From Salicibibacter cibarius (GTDB taxonomy: Bacteria; Bacillota; Bacilli; Bacillales; Marinococcaceae): DNA of 64,000 nt. The stretch is taken from the NCBI RefSeq assembly GCF_016495725.1, contig NZ_CP054705.1, positions 3,472,001 through 3,536,000 on the forward strand, given 5' to 3'. Each line of letters begins with the position of its first letter. Within the stretch, counting starts at the first letter, position 1. A program made the position numbers and the translations under genes. The notes under the pieces were generated by a model. The model had not been told where the DNA came from. It saw only the letters and a program-made list of their open reading frames with translations, and did not search any database. Shown one piece after another: positions 45,494-54,350 of the stretch.

Positions 45494-46324
45494 TCATATA
45501 GCTATACGCCCGAAAATTTTTTTAAGGGAGTTTAGTTCGTTAAAAGAATACATATGAAAGCCGGCAATCCCATAGTCCGGATCATTTAAGTGCGGAGTGT
45601 AGGCGTTCATCAAACCGGAGGCGTCATAACCGCGCAACAGTTTCCCCGTCAATTTCAGATTTTTTCTCAGGAAGCGAAGCGAGTCGGTCACACCGATACG
45701 GGTTGCAATACGGACGAGCTTATCCGGTTTTACCGGTCCGGGAATCCCCAAGTAGAACGGCAACTCCAGACCGGCTTCACGCTGCCGCCGCAACCAAGCA
45801 AGGACTTTGTCGGGATCGAAGCACATCTGCGTTACGGCGTAATGTGCGAAAGGCGCTTTCGCCAAAAGGTCCTTGGCAAGGGTGTCATTATCAATATTCG
45901 GGTTCCCTTCGGGATATGCCGGAATGCCAATGCGGCGTATCCCATGCTCGCGTGTGGCCAGGGATTGCAACAGATCAAGGCCATGACGGTACGGGCCTAA
46001 AGCTTGGTCCTGATCGCCTCCGACGACAAAGATCTCATCCACATCGTGAGCATGGAGCACATCAATCACCGCGTCAAGGTGTTCTTCACTCCGGATCATT
46101 CGCGCCGCAATATGGGGGACGACTCGGGCAAACCGAGGAGCCAATGCAATTGCCGTTTCGACCGTAGTGTCGACCCCTTTCGTCGGCGAACAGGTAATCG
46201 ACAACATAGCGTGAGACGGAAGCGCCTCCGTGGCTCGCTCAACGATGTTGTGCGTGGGTATAACTTCGAAGCGTGGCTCACTCATTTGTTCAAACAATTC
46301 AACCGACGATTGTCGATTCATCAT
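45494..46324 (-). CDS. metF: methylenetetrahydrofolate reductase
   Basis: 276 residues from ATG 46324 (AAAGAGGTG eight bases upstream; the ATG at 46342 lacks a site, and 46321 is also possible). MTHFR TIM barrel: SITCSPTKGVDTTVETA, RVVPHIAARMIRSEEHLDAV, EIFVVGGDQDQ, the EGNPNID loop, and AVTQMCFDPDKVLAWL with the flavin-binding Gln. Shorter than MetF of methionine synthesis and placed between a DmdA-like methyltransferase and fhs, so it probably oxidises 5-methyl-THF to methylene-THF. Confidence 0.87.
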   Translation of the reverse strand: MMNRQSSVELFEQMSEPRFEVIPTHNIVERATEALPSHAMLSITCSPTKGVDTTVETAIALAPRFARVVPHIAARMIRSEEHLDAVIDVLHAHDVDEIFVVGGDQDQALGPYRHGLDLLQSLATREHGIRRIGIPAYPEGNPNIDNDTLAKDLLAKAPFAHYAVTQMCFDPDKVLAWLRRQREAGLELPFYLGIPGPVKPDKLVRIATRIGVTDSLRFLRKNLKLTGKLLRGYDASGLMNAYTPHLNDPDYGIAGFHMYSFNELNSLKKIFGRIAI

Positions 46325-46343
46325 TGCCATCACCTCTTTCATT

Positions 46344-46429
46344 CTGGAAGTTAGAGATTGGAGGCTAGAGATTGGAACAGGAAATTGGATTTTGTTGTCA
46401 TCAGTTGCCGTCCAACTTCTAACCTCCAG
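46344..46429. repeat. 86-bp element with imperfect terminal inverted repeats
   Basis: CTGGAAGTTAGAGATTGG (46344-46361) and, inverted, CCAACTTCTAACCTCCAG (46412-46429) bound a spacer between metF and the dmdA-like gene. Related GA-rich sequence lies at 39302-39338. Could be a small interspersed repeat; no coding potential. Confidence 0.5.
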
Positions 46430-46435
46430 ATACGT

Positions 46436-47725
46436 TTAAAGCTTTCTTCCGGTCTCAGCCAATCCCGTGCCGGGGAACTCGGGGGGCTTGAAAGGCGTTT
46501 CTGCTACCTCTGCCGTAACGCGCCCGCCGGCATATGGCTCGGGAAGGTGCACTTCAAGCTGAGTGCCGACCGTGCCGAGCGAGGTGGGCAACATCGCATA
46601 ACCAATATTACACCCTTGGGTCGGCGAATAAAAGGCGGATGTGATGTAGCCGACCGGCTTCGACTCATTTTCAGCGTAGACGAGGTAGAAATCGGCAGGA
46701 TACCAGTCGATTTGTTTGCCGCCAAACTTCAGCCCTGCCAGCTTGCTGGTGACACCCTCGCTTTTGATGCGAGCCAGTGCTTCCTTGCCCACGAATTCAG
46801 ATTTATTCAAGTCCACTTGCCAGGCCAATCCGACTTGGTATGGATTAGTTTCCAGATCCAAGTCCTGACCGTAGGAGAGGATGCCCGCTTCGATCCGACG
46901 GATGTGACCAGGGGCAATCACTTTTAAATTATGGGCTTCGCCGGCGTCGAGAAGATGGTTCCAGAGCCGTTCGGCATTGATGCTGGCGTCGTAGAGGTAG
47001 ATCTCATAGCCGGCCTCAGCCGAGAATCCTGTACGGGAAACGATGACCGGGCAACCGTTTACTTCGCTCTCCAGCAGTCCGTAGTAAGGGACGTCGTGAA
47101 TTTGCTCGCCAAACAGATCGTACATGAAAGCTGTTGATTTCGGGCCTTGAATCTGCACAGGGGCAACATCGATTTCGTGCACCGTGCAATCAAATTTGCT
47201 CGAGACATTTAGCGCCTGTAGCCACAGGGCCACGTCGCTGTCGGAGAGGGAGAACCAAAATTCATCTTCAGCCGGGCGAAGGAGGACAGGATCATTTATG
47301 ATTCCGCCTTCTTCGTTGCACAAGATAACGTAACGGGCCTTTCCCACTTTGACTTTCTCAACCGGGCGAGTGATGGCCAAGTCGACCAGCTTGGCGGCAT
47401 CGGGACCTTTCACTTGAATCTGCCGTTCTACCGCGACATTCCAAAGGGTGACGTGTTCGGTGAGATATTCGTATTCTTTAAGGAGCCCTCCTTCCTCCAA
47501 AGGAACATAGGCGCGCGGGTGGTACATGTTGTTATAAACCGTATAGCACCAACAGCCGGCTTCCTGAGAGAGATGCCAAAAAGGGGACTTGCGCACCCTT
47601 TGTGAGATTAGCATGCGTGAACCGTTGTCCCCACTTTGGCGCAGATTAACCGGGACATTCCTCTGCATGCCCAGTACCTCGAGATCGTTTGACGTCTTGA
47701 ACTCTGATTTCACCTCAACAGACAT
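46436..47725 (-). CDS. GcvT/DmdA-family THF-dependent methyltransferase (demethylase)
   Basis: 429 residues, ATG eight bases after AAGGAGG. GCV_T folate-binding fold. The N-terminal part (KSPFWHLSQEAGCWCYTVYNNMYHPR, HVTLWNVAVERQIQVKGPDA in adjoining blocks) and INDPVLLRPAEDEFWFSLSDSD resemble DMSP demethylase DmdA and related aminomethyltransferases. Such enzymes move a methyl group from a sulfonium or N-methyl compound to THF. The gene starts an operon with metF and fhs, the enzymes needed to oxidise methyl-THF. Whether the substrate is DMSP, a betaine or an N-methylamino acid is unresolved. A palindromic TetR-type operator lies in its promoter region. Confidence 0.78.
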   Translation of the reverse strand: MSVEVKSEFKTSNDLEVLGMQRNVPVNLRQSGDNGSRMLISQRVRKSPFWHLSQEAGCWCYTVYNNMYHPRAYVPLEEGGLLKEYEYLTEHVTLWNVAVERQIQVKGPDAAKLVDLAITRPVEKVKVGKARYVILCNEEGGIINDPVLLRPAEDEFWFSLSDSDVALWLQALNVSSKFDCTVHEIDVAPVQIQGPKSTAFMYDLFGEQIHDVPYYGLLESEVNGCPVIVSRTGFSAEAGYEIYLYDASINAERLWNHLLDAGEAHNLKVIAPGHIRRIEAGILSYGQDLDLETNPYQVGLAWQVDLNKSEFVGKEALARIKSEGVTSKLAGLKFGGKQIDWYPADFYLVYAENESKPVGYITSAFYSPTQGCNIGYAMLPTSLGTVGTQLEVHLPEPYAGGRVTAEVAETPFKPPEFPGTGLAETGRKL

Positions 47726-48418
47726 ACAATTGCCTCCTTATTTGATGAATATTTAGATAAAAAATGGGATAATGCTGACGCCATCTGACATGACCGATCC
47801 AACCTCCCGAGCCGCGGTTCTCAGGCATGTTGATCCGAAACCCTTTTAATTAACCGCTTACATTTTGATATTTATGCTTTTTAAGGATAAGCACCTCCTT
47901 TTATATAATCATGATTATTTTTTATTCTTGATTATATTATAATCAGCATTTTTTGAATTGTAAATGGTTTTCTTAATTTTTTATTTAAAGATTTTTCGTG
48001 TTTTTTCGCTAATGCATTTTTCCGCGGCAACAGGCGTTCTTCACGTTAGAGAACTTGGCTTTCGCCAAGCTTTGATGGCAAAAACCTTAGTTGCACCTAT
48101 GCAGGTAAGAAAGTTGATTTATACTTTCTTACCTGCCAAGTTAAACACACTTATAGCATCATCCCTTTGACAACGAAGAAAATCCGAATTGTTTTATTCT
48201 TATTCACCTATTCACGTAATCATGATTATAATGTATCCTTGTTCATATAATAATCAATGGTTAGATAATTGTGCACCGATTTTGAAAAACTTTTTTTAAA
48301 AGACCTTTCGGCGACCATTAAAGTCCTTGTAGGCGTTTGAAGAAAGATGGACAAATGTGCTAGATTAAAGTAAGGATGAATAGGACTTCATATTTTCGAA
48401 CCGAAAAGAGGTAGAAGC
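47726..48418. promoter_or_regulatory. divergent control region of the dmdA-like operon and tetR gene
   Basis: 693 bp with three AT-rich palindromes: ATAATCATGATTAT (47905-47918), the near-palindrome GATTATATTATAATC (47930-47944), and TAATCATGATTA (48217-48228). The first and third share a 12-bp core and flank the two promoters, as expected for autoregulated TetR control. A copy of the dispersed double-hairpin repeat occupies 48053-48138. No gene is seen; a GGAGGTG near 47893 on the minus strand has only a 14-codon GTG frame behind it. Confidence 0.65.
48053..48138 (+). repeat. dispersed double-hairpin repeat, copy 2
   Basis: TTGGCTTTCGCCAAGCTTTGATGGC..., then TTAGTTGCACCTATGCAGGTAAGAAAGT-N8-ACTTTCTTACCTGC. 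The second hairpin is perfect here. Same family as copies at 22324-22407 (inverted) and 60371-60453. Confidence 0.8.
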
Positions 48419-49114
48419 TTGGACAAAAAAGCAATTCAAACGATCCGTATGATGAGATATTTTATAGATGCCACCGTTCAAATCATTGAAGAGGAAGGCA
48501 TTGAAAATGTCACAATCCGCAAAGTGTCCGATTTGGCCGGCTACAACAGCGCGACCATTTACAATTACTTTAGCGAACTTTCTCACCTGATCTTTTATTC
48601 TTCGTTGAAGATTTTAAAACGATATACTTCAGCGCTCCCTGCCTATATGGCGAAAGGAACCAATCCGCAGGAAAGATTTTTGCTCATGTGGGAATGTTTT
48701 TGCCAATATAGCTTTGCTGAACCGCACATCTATCATGCCATTTTCTCCTCGGATGTGGGGGGCGGATCCAAGGAACTGATGGATGAGTATTACGATCAGT
48801 TCCCGGATGATCTTGACGATTTGCCTCCCGATTTAAAACCGATGTTTTTGGAATTTGACATGACAACGAGGGAACGCATCGCAATGGAGGAGTGCATTCA
48901 AGCGGGGTATATTAAGGAAGAAAACGCCGAACACGTACAGGAAATGATAAAACTGACCTGGCAGGGGATGCTGACGCTTGTTCTCAATCGGAGATATGAC
49001 TACTCCTGGGAGACAGCAACGGAAATTACGATGGCATATATTAAGGAAATCTTAGAAAATGCCAATTCCTTTTCCTTTGATTTTACTTTGGATCGCCGGG
49101 GATGGATGAGCTGA
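48419..49114 (+). CDS. TetR/AcrR family regulator
   Basis: 231 residues, TTG start after AGAGGT. N-terminal TetR HTH: FIDATVQIIEEEGIENVTIRKVSDLAGYNSATIYNYF in continuous register (residues about 11-47), then an all-helical ligand domain. Divergent from the dmdA-metF-fhs operon and surrounded by matching palindromes, so it is the probable repressor of that operon and of itself. The effector is unknown. Confidence 0.85.
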   Translation: MDKKAIQTIRMMRYFIDATVQIIEEEGIENVTIRKVSDLAGYNSATIYNYFSELSHLIFYSSLKILKRYTSALPAYMAKGTNPQERFLLMWECFCQYSFAEPHIYHAIFSSDVGGGSKELMDEYYDQFPDDLDDLPPDLKPMFLEFDMTTRERIAMEECIQAGYIKEENAEHVQEMIKLTWQGMLTLVLNRRYDYSWETATEITMAYIKEILENANSFSFDFTLDRRGWMS

Positions 49115-49130
49115 ATTCGCCGAATAGAAG

Positions 49131-49174
49131 AAAAGGACAGAGAAAAGGTATTTACACCTTTTCTCTGTCCTTTT
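49131..49174. terminator. convergent terminator between tetR and glcG-like gene
   Basis: AAAAGGACAGAGAAAAGGT (49131-49149) pairs with ACCTTTTCTCTGTCCTTTT (49156-49174), 19 perfect pairs, with T-runs on both strands. Confidence 0.92.
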
Positions 49175-49202
49175 ACACGTGCTGAGGCTTCTTGCTAACC
49201 CC

Positions 49203-49616
49203 TTAGCTCCACAGTTCAAATTCTTTCACTGCTGCCTCAGCCACTTGCACATCATGAGCAACCGTGCTGCCGCTTACACCAACGGCGCCAAGCACTTTTC
49301 CGTCTTTAACGAGCGGGATCCCGCCGCCGAAGACGACAATTTTTCCTTGGTTCGTCGTGTTTAAACCATAAAGTTCGGCATTAGGCACCGTGGCCTCCGC
49401 CAAATTGGAAGTCGGCATTTTAAGCGCCACAGATGTCCACGCTTTATTTTGTGCGATATCGACACTGGCGAGCCACGCATCATCCATCCGATGGGTGGCG
49501 ATCAGGTTACCACCCTCGTCCATAATCGAAATGACCATCGATACACCAATGTTCTGTGATTCACGTTCAGCGGCCTCGATCAAGGTTTTTGCCGCGTTTA
49601 AGTTTAATGTGCTCAT
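49203..49616 (-). CDS. GlcG/HbpS family protein, copy 1
   Basis: 137 residues, ATG after AGGAGGGG. GlcG/HbpS (DUF336) fold: AKTLIEAAERESQNIGVSMVISIMDEGGNLIATHRMDDAW and GGGIPLVKDGKVLGAVGVSG in order. Family members bind haem or assist catabolic enzymes; GlcG itself has no settled role. It is nearly identical over its first 75 residues to the copy at 54451-54879, and the upstream operator is shared, so the two arose by duplication of gene plus promoter. Differences are concentrated around residues 72-82 and at the C-terminus. Confidence 0.87.
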   Translation of the reverse strand: MSTLNLNAAKTLIEAAERESQNIGVSMVISIMDEGGNLIATHRMDDAWLASVDIAQNKAWTSVALKMPTSNLAEATVPNAELYGLNTTNQGKIVVFGGGIPLVKDGKVLGAVGVSGSTVAHDVQVAEAAVKEFELWS

Positions 49617-49685
49617 TACAAATCCCCTCCTAATGTGGTTGAATTTTCATAAATAATTGTCACTTGCATCCATTATGGACGGTAC

Positions 49686-49712
49686 ATCAGGTAAAATGAC
49701 TGTGATTGATAG
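49686..49712. promoter_or_regulatory. candidate LysR-type operator, site 2 (upstream of glcG-like copy 1)
   Basis: ATCAGGTAAAATGACTGTGATTGATAG on the plus strand, 70 bp from the gene start. Differs at only two or three positions from site 4 before copy 2. Confidence 0.75.
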
Positions 49713-49718
49713 CCTCGA

Positions 49719-49950
49719 TCATTTAAAATGATACCTGATCAGCGCTGTCGTCCTTATTTTCCTTTGAGTTCTCGAACACATTTCTGATACTTTTCATAAT
49801 CATTAGAGCCAATGAGATTAACCCTGCAACACCCCCATTAATGACATAAACACATCCAGTGATTTTGCCAGAGTACCCGAATGTAGCAAGGATCAATTCT
49901 CTAGCAAATTGAATGAATGTAATAGAATTCTTTGCACAGTTTGTTGTTCA
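49719..49950 (-). pseudogene. orphan C-terminal fragment of a membrane protein
   Basis: A minus-strand frame open from a TGA at 49948-49950 to a stop near 49719 lacks a start codon. It reads like the end of a transporter: FARELILATFGYSGKITG, VYVINGGVAGLISLALM, then the charged tail KSIRNVFENSKENKDD. It is the remains of a deleted gene of unidentified family. It overlaps the stem-loop next to the second OYE-type gene. Confidence 0.5.
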
Positions 49951-49968
49951 CAAACTATGCAAAGAATT
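49926..49968 (-). terminator. long stem-loop after the second OYE-type gene
   Basis: AATTCTTTGCACAGTTTGT (49926-49944) pairs with ACAAACTATGCAAAGAATT (49950-49968), 18 of 19 positions, five-base loop, directly beyond the gene's stop. It lacks a clear T-run, so it may be a processing or repeat structure rather than a classic terminator. Confidence 0.55.
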
Positions 49969-49969
49969 A

Positions 49970-51925
49970 CTATAATGAACTTCCTACACGCACACCTTCC
50001 GAGACAGCATCATTTAATCGGCGGGGGGAAACGGCATCACCGATAAGCTGAACGGCAAGTTCCGGGGCAGCCGACTTTAGCTGATCCAACAAACGATTGT
50101 CCCCTTCTTCGTAACCGATGAAGATGATCATCTCATCTTTTTCAATATCCCTCTTTGATTCCGACCACGTGTCCTCCAATACATGATAGCCTTCTTTTGT
50201 TGTGAGCAAATGTTTATTTGGAGACATTGTCACATTCTTTTCTGTCAATAACCGGTATAGTTCAGGCTTTTGCATTTCATCCAAATCTTCTGCCACCGAC
50301 CATAATGGTGTAGCAATTTCAACTTGGGAAGCGCCTTTTTCAGCTACAAAGTGAGCGACGCTACTCCCTCTAAATTTTCCTTCCCGATCATAGATTAATA
50401 CTTTACTATCGGCGTTGATCGAAACCTTGTCATCAAACAGCTCAACATCCGTTACATAATGGTCATTTCTGGAATTAGCCCCCGTAGCAAGCACGATGTC
50501 ATCAGGATTTAAAAGCAAGACATTGTCAGTCGTTCCTTTTGTATTAAGGTGAACATTTACGCCCAGCCGGTCCAACTCTTGCTCTAGCCATTTAATGTGC
50601 CTCCCATAATGCGGGCGTTCGGAAGCCATCGCAGCAAAATATACTTTCCCTCCCAGTTTGTCCGTGCCTTCCAGCAGATGAACCTCATGCCCGCGCATGG
50701 CTGATACGCGGGCGGCCTCCATCCCCGCCGGACCGCCACCGACAATAACGACTTTACGTTGCTGCTGTGCAGGCATGAGATACTCCAAGGAATCATCAGC
50801 CATCGCAGGATTCACCGTACAAATAACCGGCATTCCCGAGTATAATCTGCCGATACATTCACCACATGCGATACACGGTCTTATTCGAGAGAGCTCCCCT
50901 TTTTGTGCCAGCTGTGGCATATCAGGATCCGCGATAATAGCCCTTGTCATACCAACAAGATCACAATCTTCATTCGTCAGAGCATCTTCCGCCTGGCTGG
51001 GGTCGAGATTACGTCCAGCAACTAAAACAGGGACCGAAAGCTGCGCTTTCATCTTTTTCGCCACATGATTATAGGTGCCCCTTGCAAACGTATCTCCGGG
51101 AACAACCGCAGCCTGGGCGTTGTAGGTTGCACCGGTCCCGCCGCTAATGCTAAACATATCAATGCATCCTAAATCATCAAGTGTCCGGGCAATGTCGCGC
51201 ATATCCCCTTGATCAAGACCTAATGCATCGGTTTTAGGGTCAGCGGCCATTCTAAAAGCAATAATGAAATCGTTTGATACTGCCTTTCTAACCGCTTGAA
51301 TCACCTCGATCGAAAAACGCATACGACCAGCAAAGTCCCCACCATATCTATCCGTGCGATGGTTAAGGGTTGGGCTCCAAAATTGTTCAATGAGATGTCC
51401 CGAAAAAGATGTAATCTCAATGCCATCCCATCCACAACGTTCTAACCGCTCCGCAGCTTCAGCAAAAGACTGGACGATGGGCGGTATTTCCTCCGTACGC
51501 ATAACGTGTGGGATCTCTCGATGCACCCCCTCCGGAACGGCAGACGGCGCCTGTATAGGGCGACCACTTACCGATGAATCTGCACGTCTTCCCATATGGG
51601 TGGCCTGGGACATAATTAAGGCGCCATGGGCATGAACACGGTCGGCAAGGTCCTTCAATAAAGGCTCATTTTCCTCATTCCATAAACTGACCGATCCATA
51701 GGAAGCTGCCGATTCTTCATAGACACTGGCAGAGCCAAACGTCATAATGATCCCGGCACCTCCGGCCGCTTTACGTTCATGGTATCTAACATGACGATCA
51801 TTGATGAGACCCGTTCCATTATCCCACGCCACAGCATGTGACGTTGATACAATACGATTTTTGGCTTTTTTATTGCCAATTTTCAACGGACTGAATAAGG
51901 TTTGCAAGTCGGTAGCAGTAGTCAC
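49970..51925 (-). CDS. OYE-type FMN/4Fe-4S/FAD oxidoreductase, second DgcA/TMADH-like paralogue
   Basis: 651 residues, GTG start after GGGGGAG. Same architecture as the protein at 41393-43372: FMN barrel (LFSPLKIGNKKAKNRIVSTSHA, ATHMGRRADSS), Fe-S loop PCIACGECIGRLYSGMPVIC with all four cysteines of the TMADH C-x2-C-x2-C-x11-C pattern, then VVIVGGGPAGMEAARVSAMRGHEVHLLE. Likely demethylates or dehydrogenates an N-methylated compound and uses the nearby ETF. It is 75 bp downstream of the formaldehyde dehydrogenase gene and co-directional, hence one operon, which links it to formaldehyde production. Confidence 0.8.
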   Translation of the reverse strand: MTTATDLQTLFSPLKIGNKKAKNRIVSTSHAVAWDNGTGLINDRHVRYHERKAAGGAGIIMTFGSASVYEESAASYGSVSLWNEENEPLLKDLADRVHAHGALIMSQATHMGRRADSSVSGRPIQAPSAVPEGVHREIPHVMRTEEIPPIVQSFAEAAERLERCGWDGIEITSFSGHLIEQFWSPTLNHRTDRYGGDFAGRMRFSIEVIQAVRKAVSNDFIIAFRMAADPKTDALGLDQGDMRDIARTLDDLGCIDMFSISGGTGATYNAQAAVVPGDTFARGTYNHVAKKMKAQLSVPVLVAGRNLDPSQAEDALTNEDCDLVGMTRAIIADPDMPQLAQKGELSRIRPCIACGECIGRLYSGMPVICTVNPAMADDSLEYLMPAQQQRKVVIVGGGPAGMEAARVSAMRGHEVHLLEGTDKLGGKVYFAAMASERPHYGRHIKWLEQELDRLGVNVHLNTKGTTDNVLLLNPDDIVLATGANSRNDHYVTDVELFDDKVSINADSKVLIYDREGKFRGSSVAHFVAEKGASQVEIATPLWSVAEDLDEMQKPELYRLLTEKNVTMSPNKHLLTTKEGYHVLEDTWSESKRDIEKDEMIIFIGYEEGDNRLLDQLKSAAPELAVQLIGDAVSPRRLNDAVSEGVRVGSSL

Positions 51926-52000
51926 TAGTCTCCCCCATTTCTTATATCAATTGATGCCGTTTACTGCTCGGGGAATGGCTGAAAATTCATCGAAGTGACT

Positions 52001-53212
52001 TTACCGAAGCGACCCATGCGGATCAATGACGAATTTCTTCGCTACACCACTGTCAAAATCAGCGTATCCTTCGGGAGCTTCGTCAAGGGAAATCACCTGC
52101 GCGTTAACCGCTTTGGCAATTTGAGCTTTGCCGGATAAAATCGATTTCATCAAACCGCGATTGTAGTACATAGCCGGTGTCTGGCCGGTGACGAAAGTAT
52201 GCGCTTTTGCCCACCCCTGGCCGAAGCGCACTTTTAATGACCCTGTCTGGGCATCCTTATCCGCTGCCCCGGGGTCTTCAGTGACATAAAGCCCAGGTAT
52301 GCCAAGGCCTCCGCCGGCCTGTGTCACATCCATAATCGCGTTTAATACAGCAGCCGGCTGTTCACCGCTTTCTCCATGTCCTGAAGCTTCAAATCCGACC
52401 GCATCAATGGCAGCATCCACTTCCGGAACGCCCAAGATTTGTTCAATTTGTTCGCCCAACCGATCATGTTCTTTCAAATTAACTGTTTCACACCCGAAAC
52501 TTTTCGCTTGTTGAAGCCGCTCTTCATTTAAGTCACCGACAATAACAGCGGAGGCGCCAAGGAGTTGGGCTGAATGCGCCGCGGCTAGTCCTACCGGTCC
52601 CGCTCCAGCAACATAGACCGTGGAACCCATTGTGACACCTGCTGAATAGGCACCGTGAAACCCGGTTGGGAAAATATCGGTAAGCATTGTCAGGTCAAGG
52701 ATCTTGTCCATCGCTTGATCCTTATCAGGGAACTTCAAAAGTTGAAAGTCGGCATATGGAACCATTACATATTCCGACTGACCTCCGACCCAGCCGCCCA
52801 TATCTACGTAACCGTATGCCGAACCGGGACGATCCGGATTCACATTCAGGCAAATATGGGTTTTTTGTTGTTGACACATGACGCAGCGACCACAAGCGAT
52901 GTTAAAAGGAACCGATACCATATCCCCTTTTTCAATAAATTCAACGTCTCGCCCTATTTCAATGACTTCCCCGGTGATTTCATGTCCGAGAACCAAGCCC
53001 TGAGGGGCCGTTGTTCTGCCGCGAACCATATGTTGGTCGCTTCCGCAAATATTTGTCGCTATAACTTTAAGGATAACCCCATGCTCACATTTTCTGTTGA
53101 CGTTTTCTTTCGGTACACCGGGACCATCTCTAAGAATGAGTTCCGGATAACCGATGTCTTCGACCGTGACCTTTCCCGTACCTTGATAAACGACGCCTTT
53201 GTTGGATGCCAT
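52001..53212 (-). CDS. fdhA: glutathione-independent formaldehyde dehydrogenase
   Basis: 403 residues from ATG 53212 (GGAGGG six bases upstream; the longer frame has no site). Zinc MDR dehydrogenase very like Pseudomonas putida FdhA: TNICGSDQHMVRGRTTAPQG with catalytic-zinc Cys, LGHEITGEV, structural zinc CGRCVMCQQQKTHIC, YVAGAGPVGLAAAHSAQLLG cofactor fold, and GLYVTEDPGAADKDAQ. Oxidises formaldehyde to formate with tightly bound NAD. Formaldehyde would come from sarcosine oxidase and the demethylases nearby. Transcribed divergently from the LysR gene. Confidence 0.93.
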   Translation of the reverse strand: MASNKGVVYQGTGKVTVEDIGYPELILRDGPGVPKENVNRKCEHGVILKVIATNICGSDQHMVRGRTTAPQGLVLGHEITGEVIEIGRDVEFIEKGDMVSVPFNIACGRCVMCQQQKTHICLNVNPDRPGSAYGYVDMGGWVGGQSEYVMVPYADFQLLKFPDKDQAMDKILDLTMLTDIFPTGFHGAYSAGVTMGSTVYVAGAGPVGLAAAHSAQLLGASAVIVGDLNEERLQQAKSFGCETVNLKEHDRLGEQIEQILGVPEVDAAIDAVGFEASGHGESGEQPAAVLNAIMDVTQAGGGLGIPGLYVTEDPGAADKDAQTGSLKVRFGQGWAKAHTFVTGQTPAMYYNRGLMKSILSGKAQIAKAVNAQVISLDEAPEGYADFDSGVAKKFVIDPHGSLR

Positions 53213-53357
53213 AATGATCCCTCCAAAAAAGTTGTAACCGCTTGCATTTTTTGCGTTAAAGGAGTGCAAAAAGAGCAAGGGATGGTGTGAATATAATATA
53301 AATTAAAAATATTATATCATTATCTCTTCTTGCTATTAATTGTATAAAAAGACTTAA

Positions 53358-53385
53358 ATCATGTAAAATGATTAAAAACGATAGG
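53358..53385. promoter_or_regulatory. candidate LysR-type operator, site 3 (fdhA/lysR intergenic)
   Basis: ATCATGTAAAATGATTAAAAACGATAGG between the divergent fdhA and lysR genes. A weaker version of the ATCAGGTAAAATGACTGTNNTTGATAG element; the divergent placement is typical for a LysR autoregulatory site. Confidence 0.55.
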
Positions 53386-53453
53386 TTTTATCATTATTAG
53401 AAATAAGGGGTTGACCTACTTGAGTTTTTTTAAAAAAGGGAGGGAAGCTTAAA

Positions 53454-54341
53454 TTGGAAATCAAAGATTTGAAAATTTTCAAATCAGTAGCTTTTTACGG
53501 AAGTGTCAGCAAAGCCGCCCATGAATTAAATTATGTTCAATCCCATGTGACGACGAGAATTCAATTGTTAGAGAAAGAATTGCAAACACAATTATTTCAC
53601 CGGAACAGCCGTGGCATGATTTTAAATCCTGAAGGAAAAAAGCTTTTATCGTATACGGAGAATCTTTTAACCACGCTTGATGAAATGGTAAAAGTCGTTC
53701 AAGATTCGGACCAACCATCAGGTGAACTTGACTTGGGAACCGTTGAAACCGTCATTCGGCTCCCACACATTTTATCCGCTTATCACAACGATTACCCAAA
53801 CGTTGACTTATCATTGGTCACAGATGTCACGGAAAACCTGGTAGAGCAGGTGCTTGCACACAAAATAGACGGTGCTTTTGTCACCGGATTTGAAGAACAC
53901 CCTAAAATCACCCAACATAAAGTTTTTCATGAAGAATTGACTTTAATTTCTAATAATGAAGAAATGTCATTGGATGAATTCGCCCATAAACCATTACTCG
54001 TGTTTAAACAGGGGTGCAGCTACCGGGCCAAGTTAACGGCATGGATCCAAGCCGAGGGCATACATCCCGCGAACATTATCGAATTCGGCACGTTGGAAAC
54101 GATTTTAGGATGTGTCGTATCGGGTTTAGGTGTTACACTTCTTCCGAAGTCTACCGTCCACCATTTGGAAGAGGAAGGACTTGTTCGTTGCATGAATCTT
54201 CCGGAACAGTACAGTCATGTGACGACCGTTTTTATAAGGCGGTCAGACGCTTACCTGACCAATTCGATGAGAAAATTCATAGAAACGATTGACACGGTCA
54301 AAGAAACCAGACGTGCAAACCCGTTAAGATATCAGTTTTAA
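53454..54341 (+). CDS. LysR family transcriptional regulator
   Basis: 295 residues, TTG start nine bases after GGGAGGG. N-terminal LysR HTH (SVAFYGSVSKAAHELNYVQSHVTTRIQLLEKEL in register, residues 11-43, then LFHRNSRGMILNPEG) and a LysR substrate-binding domain. Divergent from fdhA, upstream of the second glcG-like gene and soxA. Four similar operator-like sites in the region flank fdhA/lysR, both glcG-like genes and the dgcA-like operon, so it is the probable local activator of N-methyl catabolism. The effector is unknown. Confidence 0.88.
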   Translation: MEIKDLKIFKSVAFYGSVSKAAHELNYVQSHVTTRIQLLEKELQTQLFHRNSRGMILNPEGKKLLSYTENLLTTLDEMVKVVQDSDQPSGELDLGTVETVIRLPHILSAYHNDYPNVDLSLVTDVTENLVEQVLAHKIDGAFVTGFEEHPKITQHKVFHEELTLISNNEEMSLDEFAHKPLLVFKQGCSYRAKLTAWIQAEGIHPANIIEFGTLETILGCVVSGLGVTLLPKSTVHHLEEEGLVRCMNLPEQYSHVTTVFIRRSDAYLTNSMRKFIETIDTVKETRRANPLRYQF

Positions 54342-54350
54342 TGAACGATG

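Noticed and set aside
47880-47900. Strong GGAGGTG on the minus strand suggesting a leader peptide before the dmdA-like gene
   Set aside because: Only a GTG overlapping the site could start a 14-codon frame; no spacing-compatible start codon exists.
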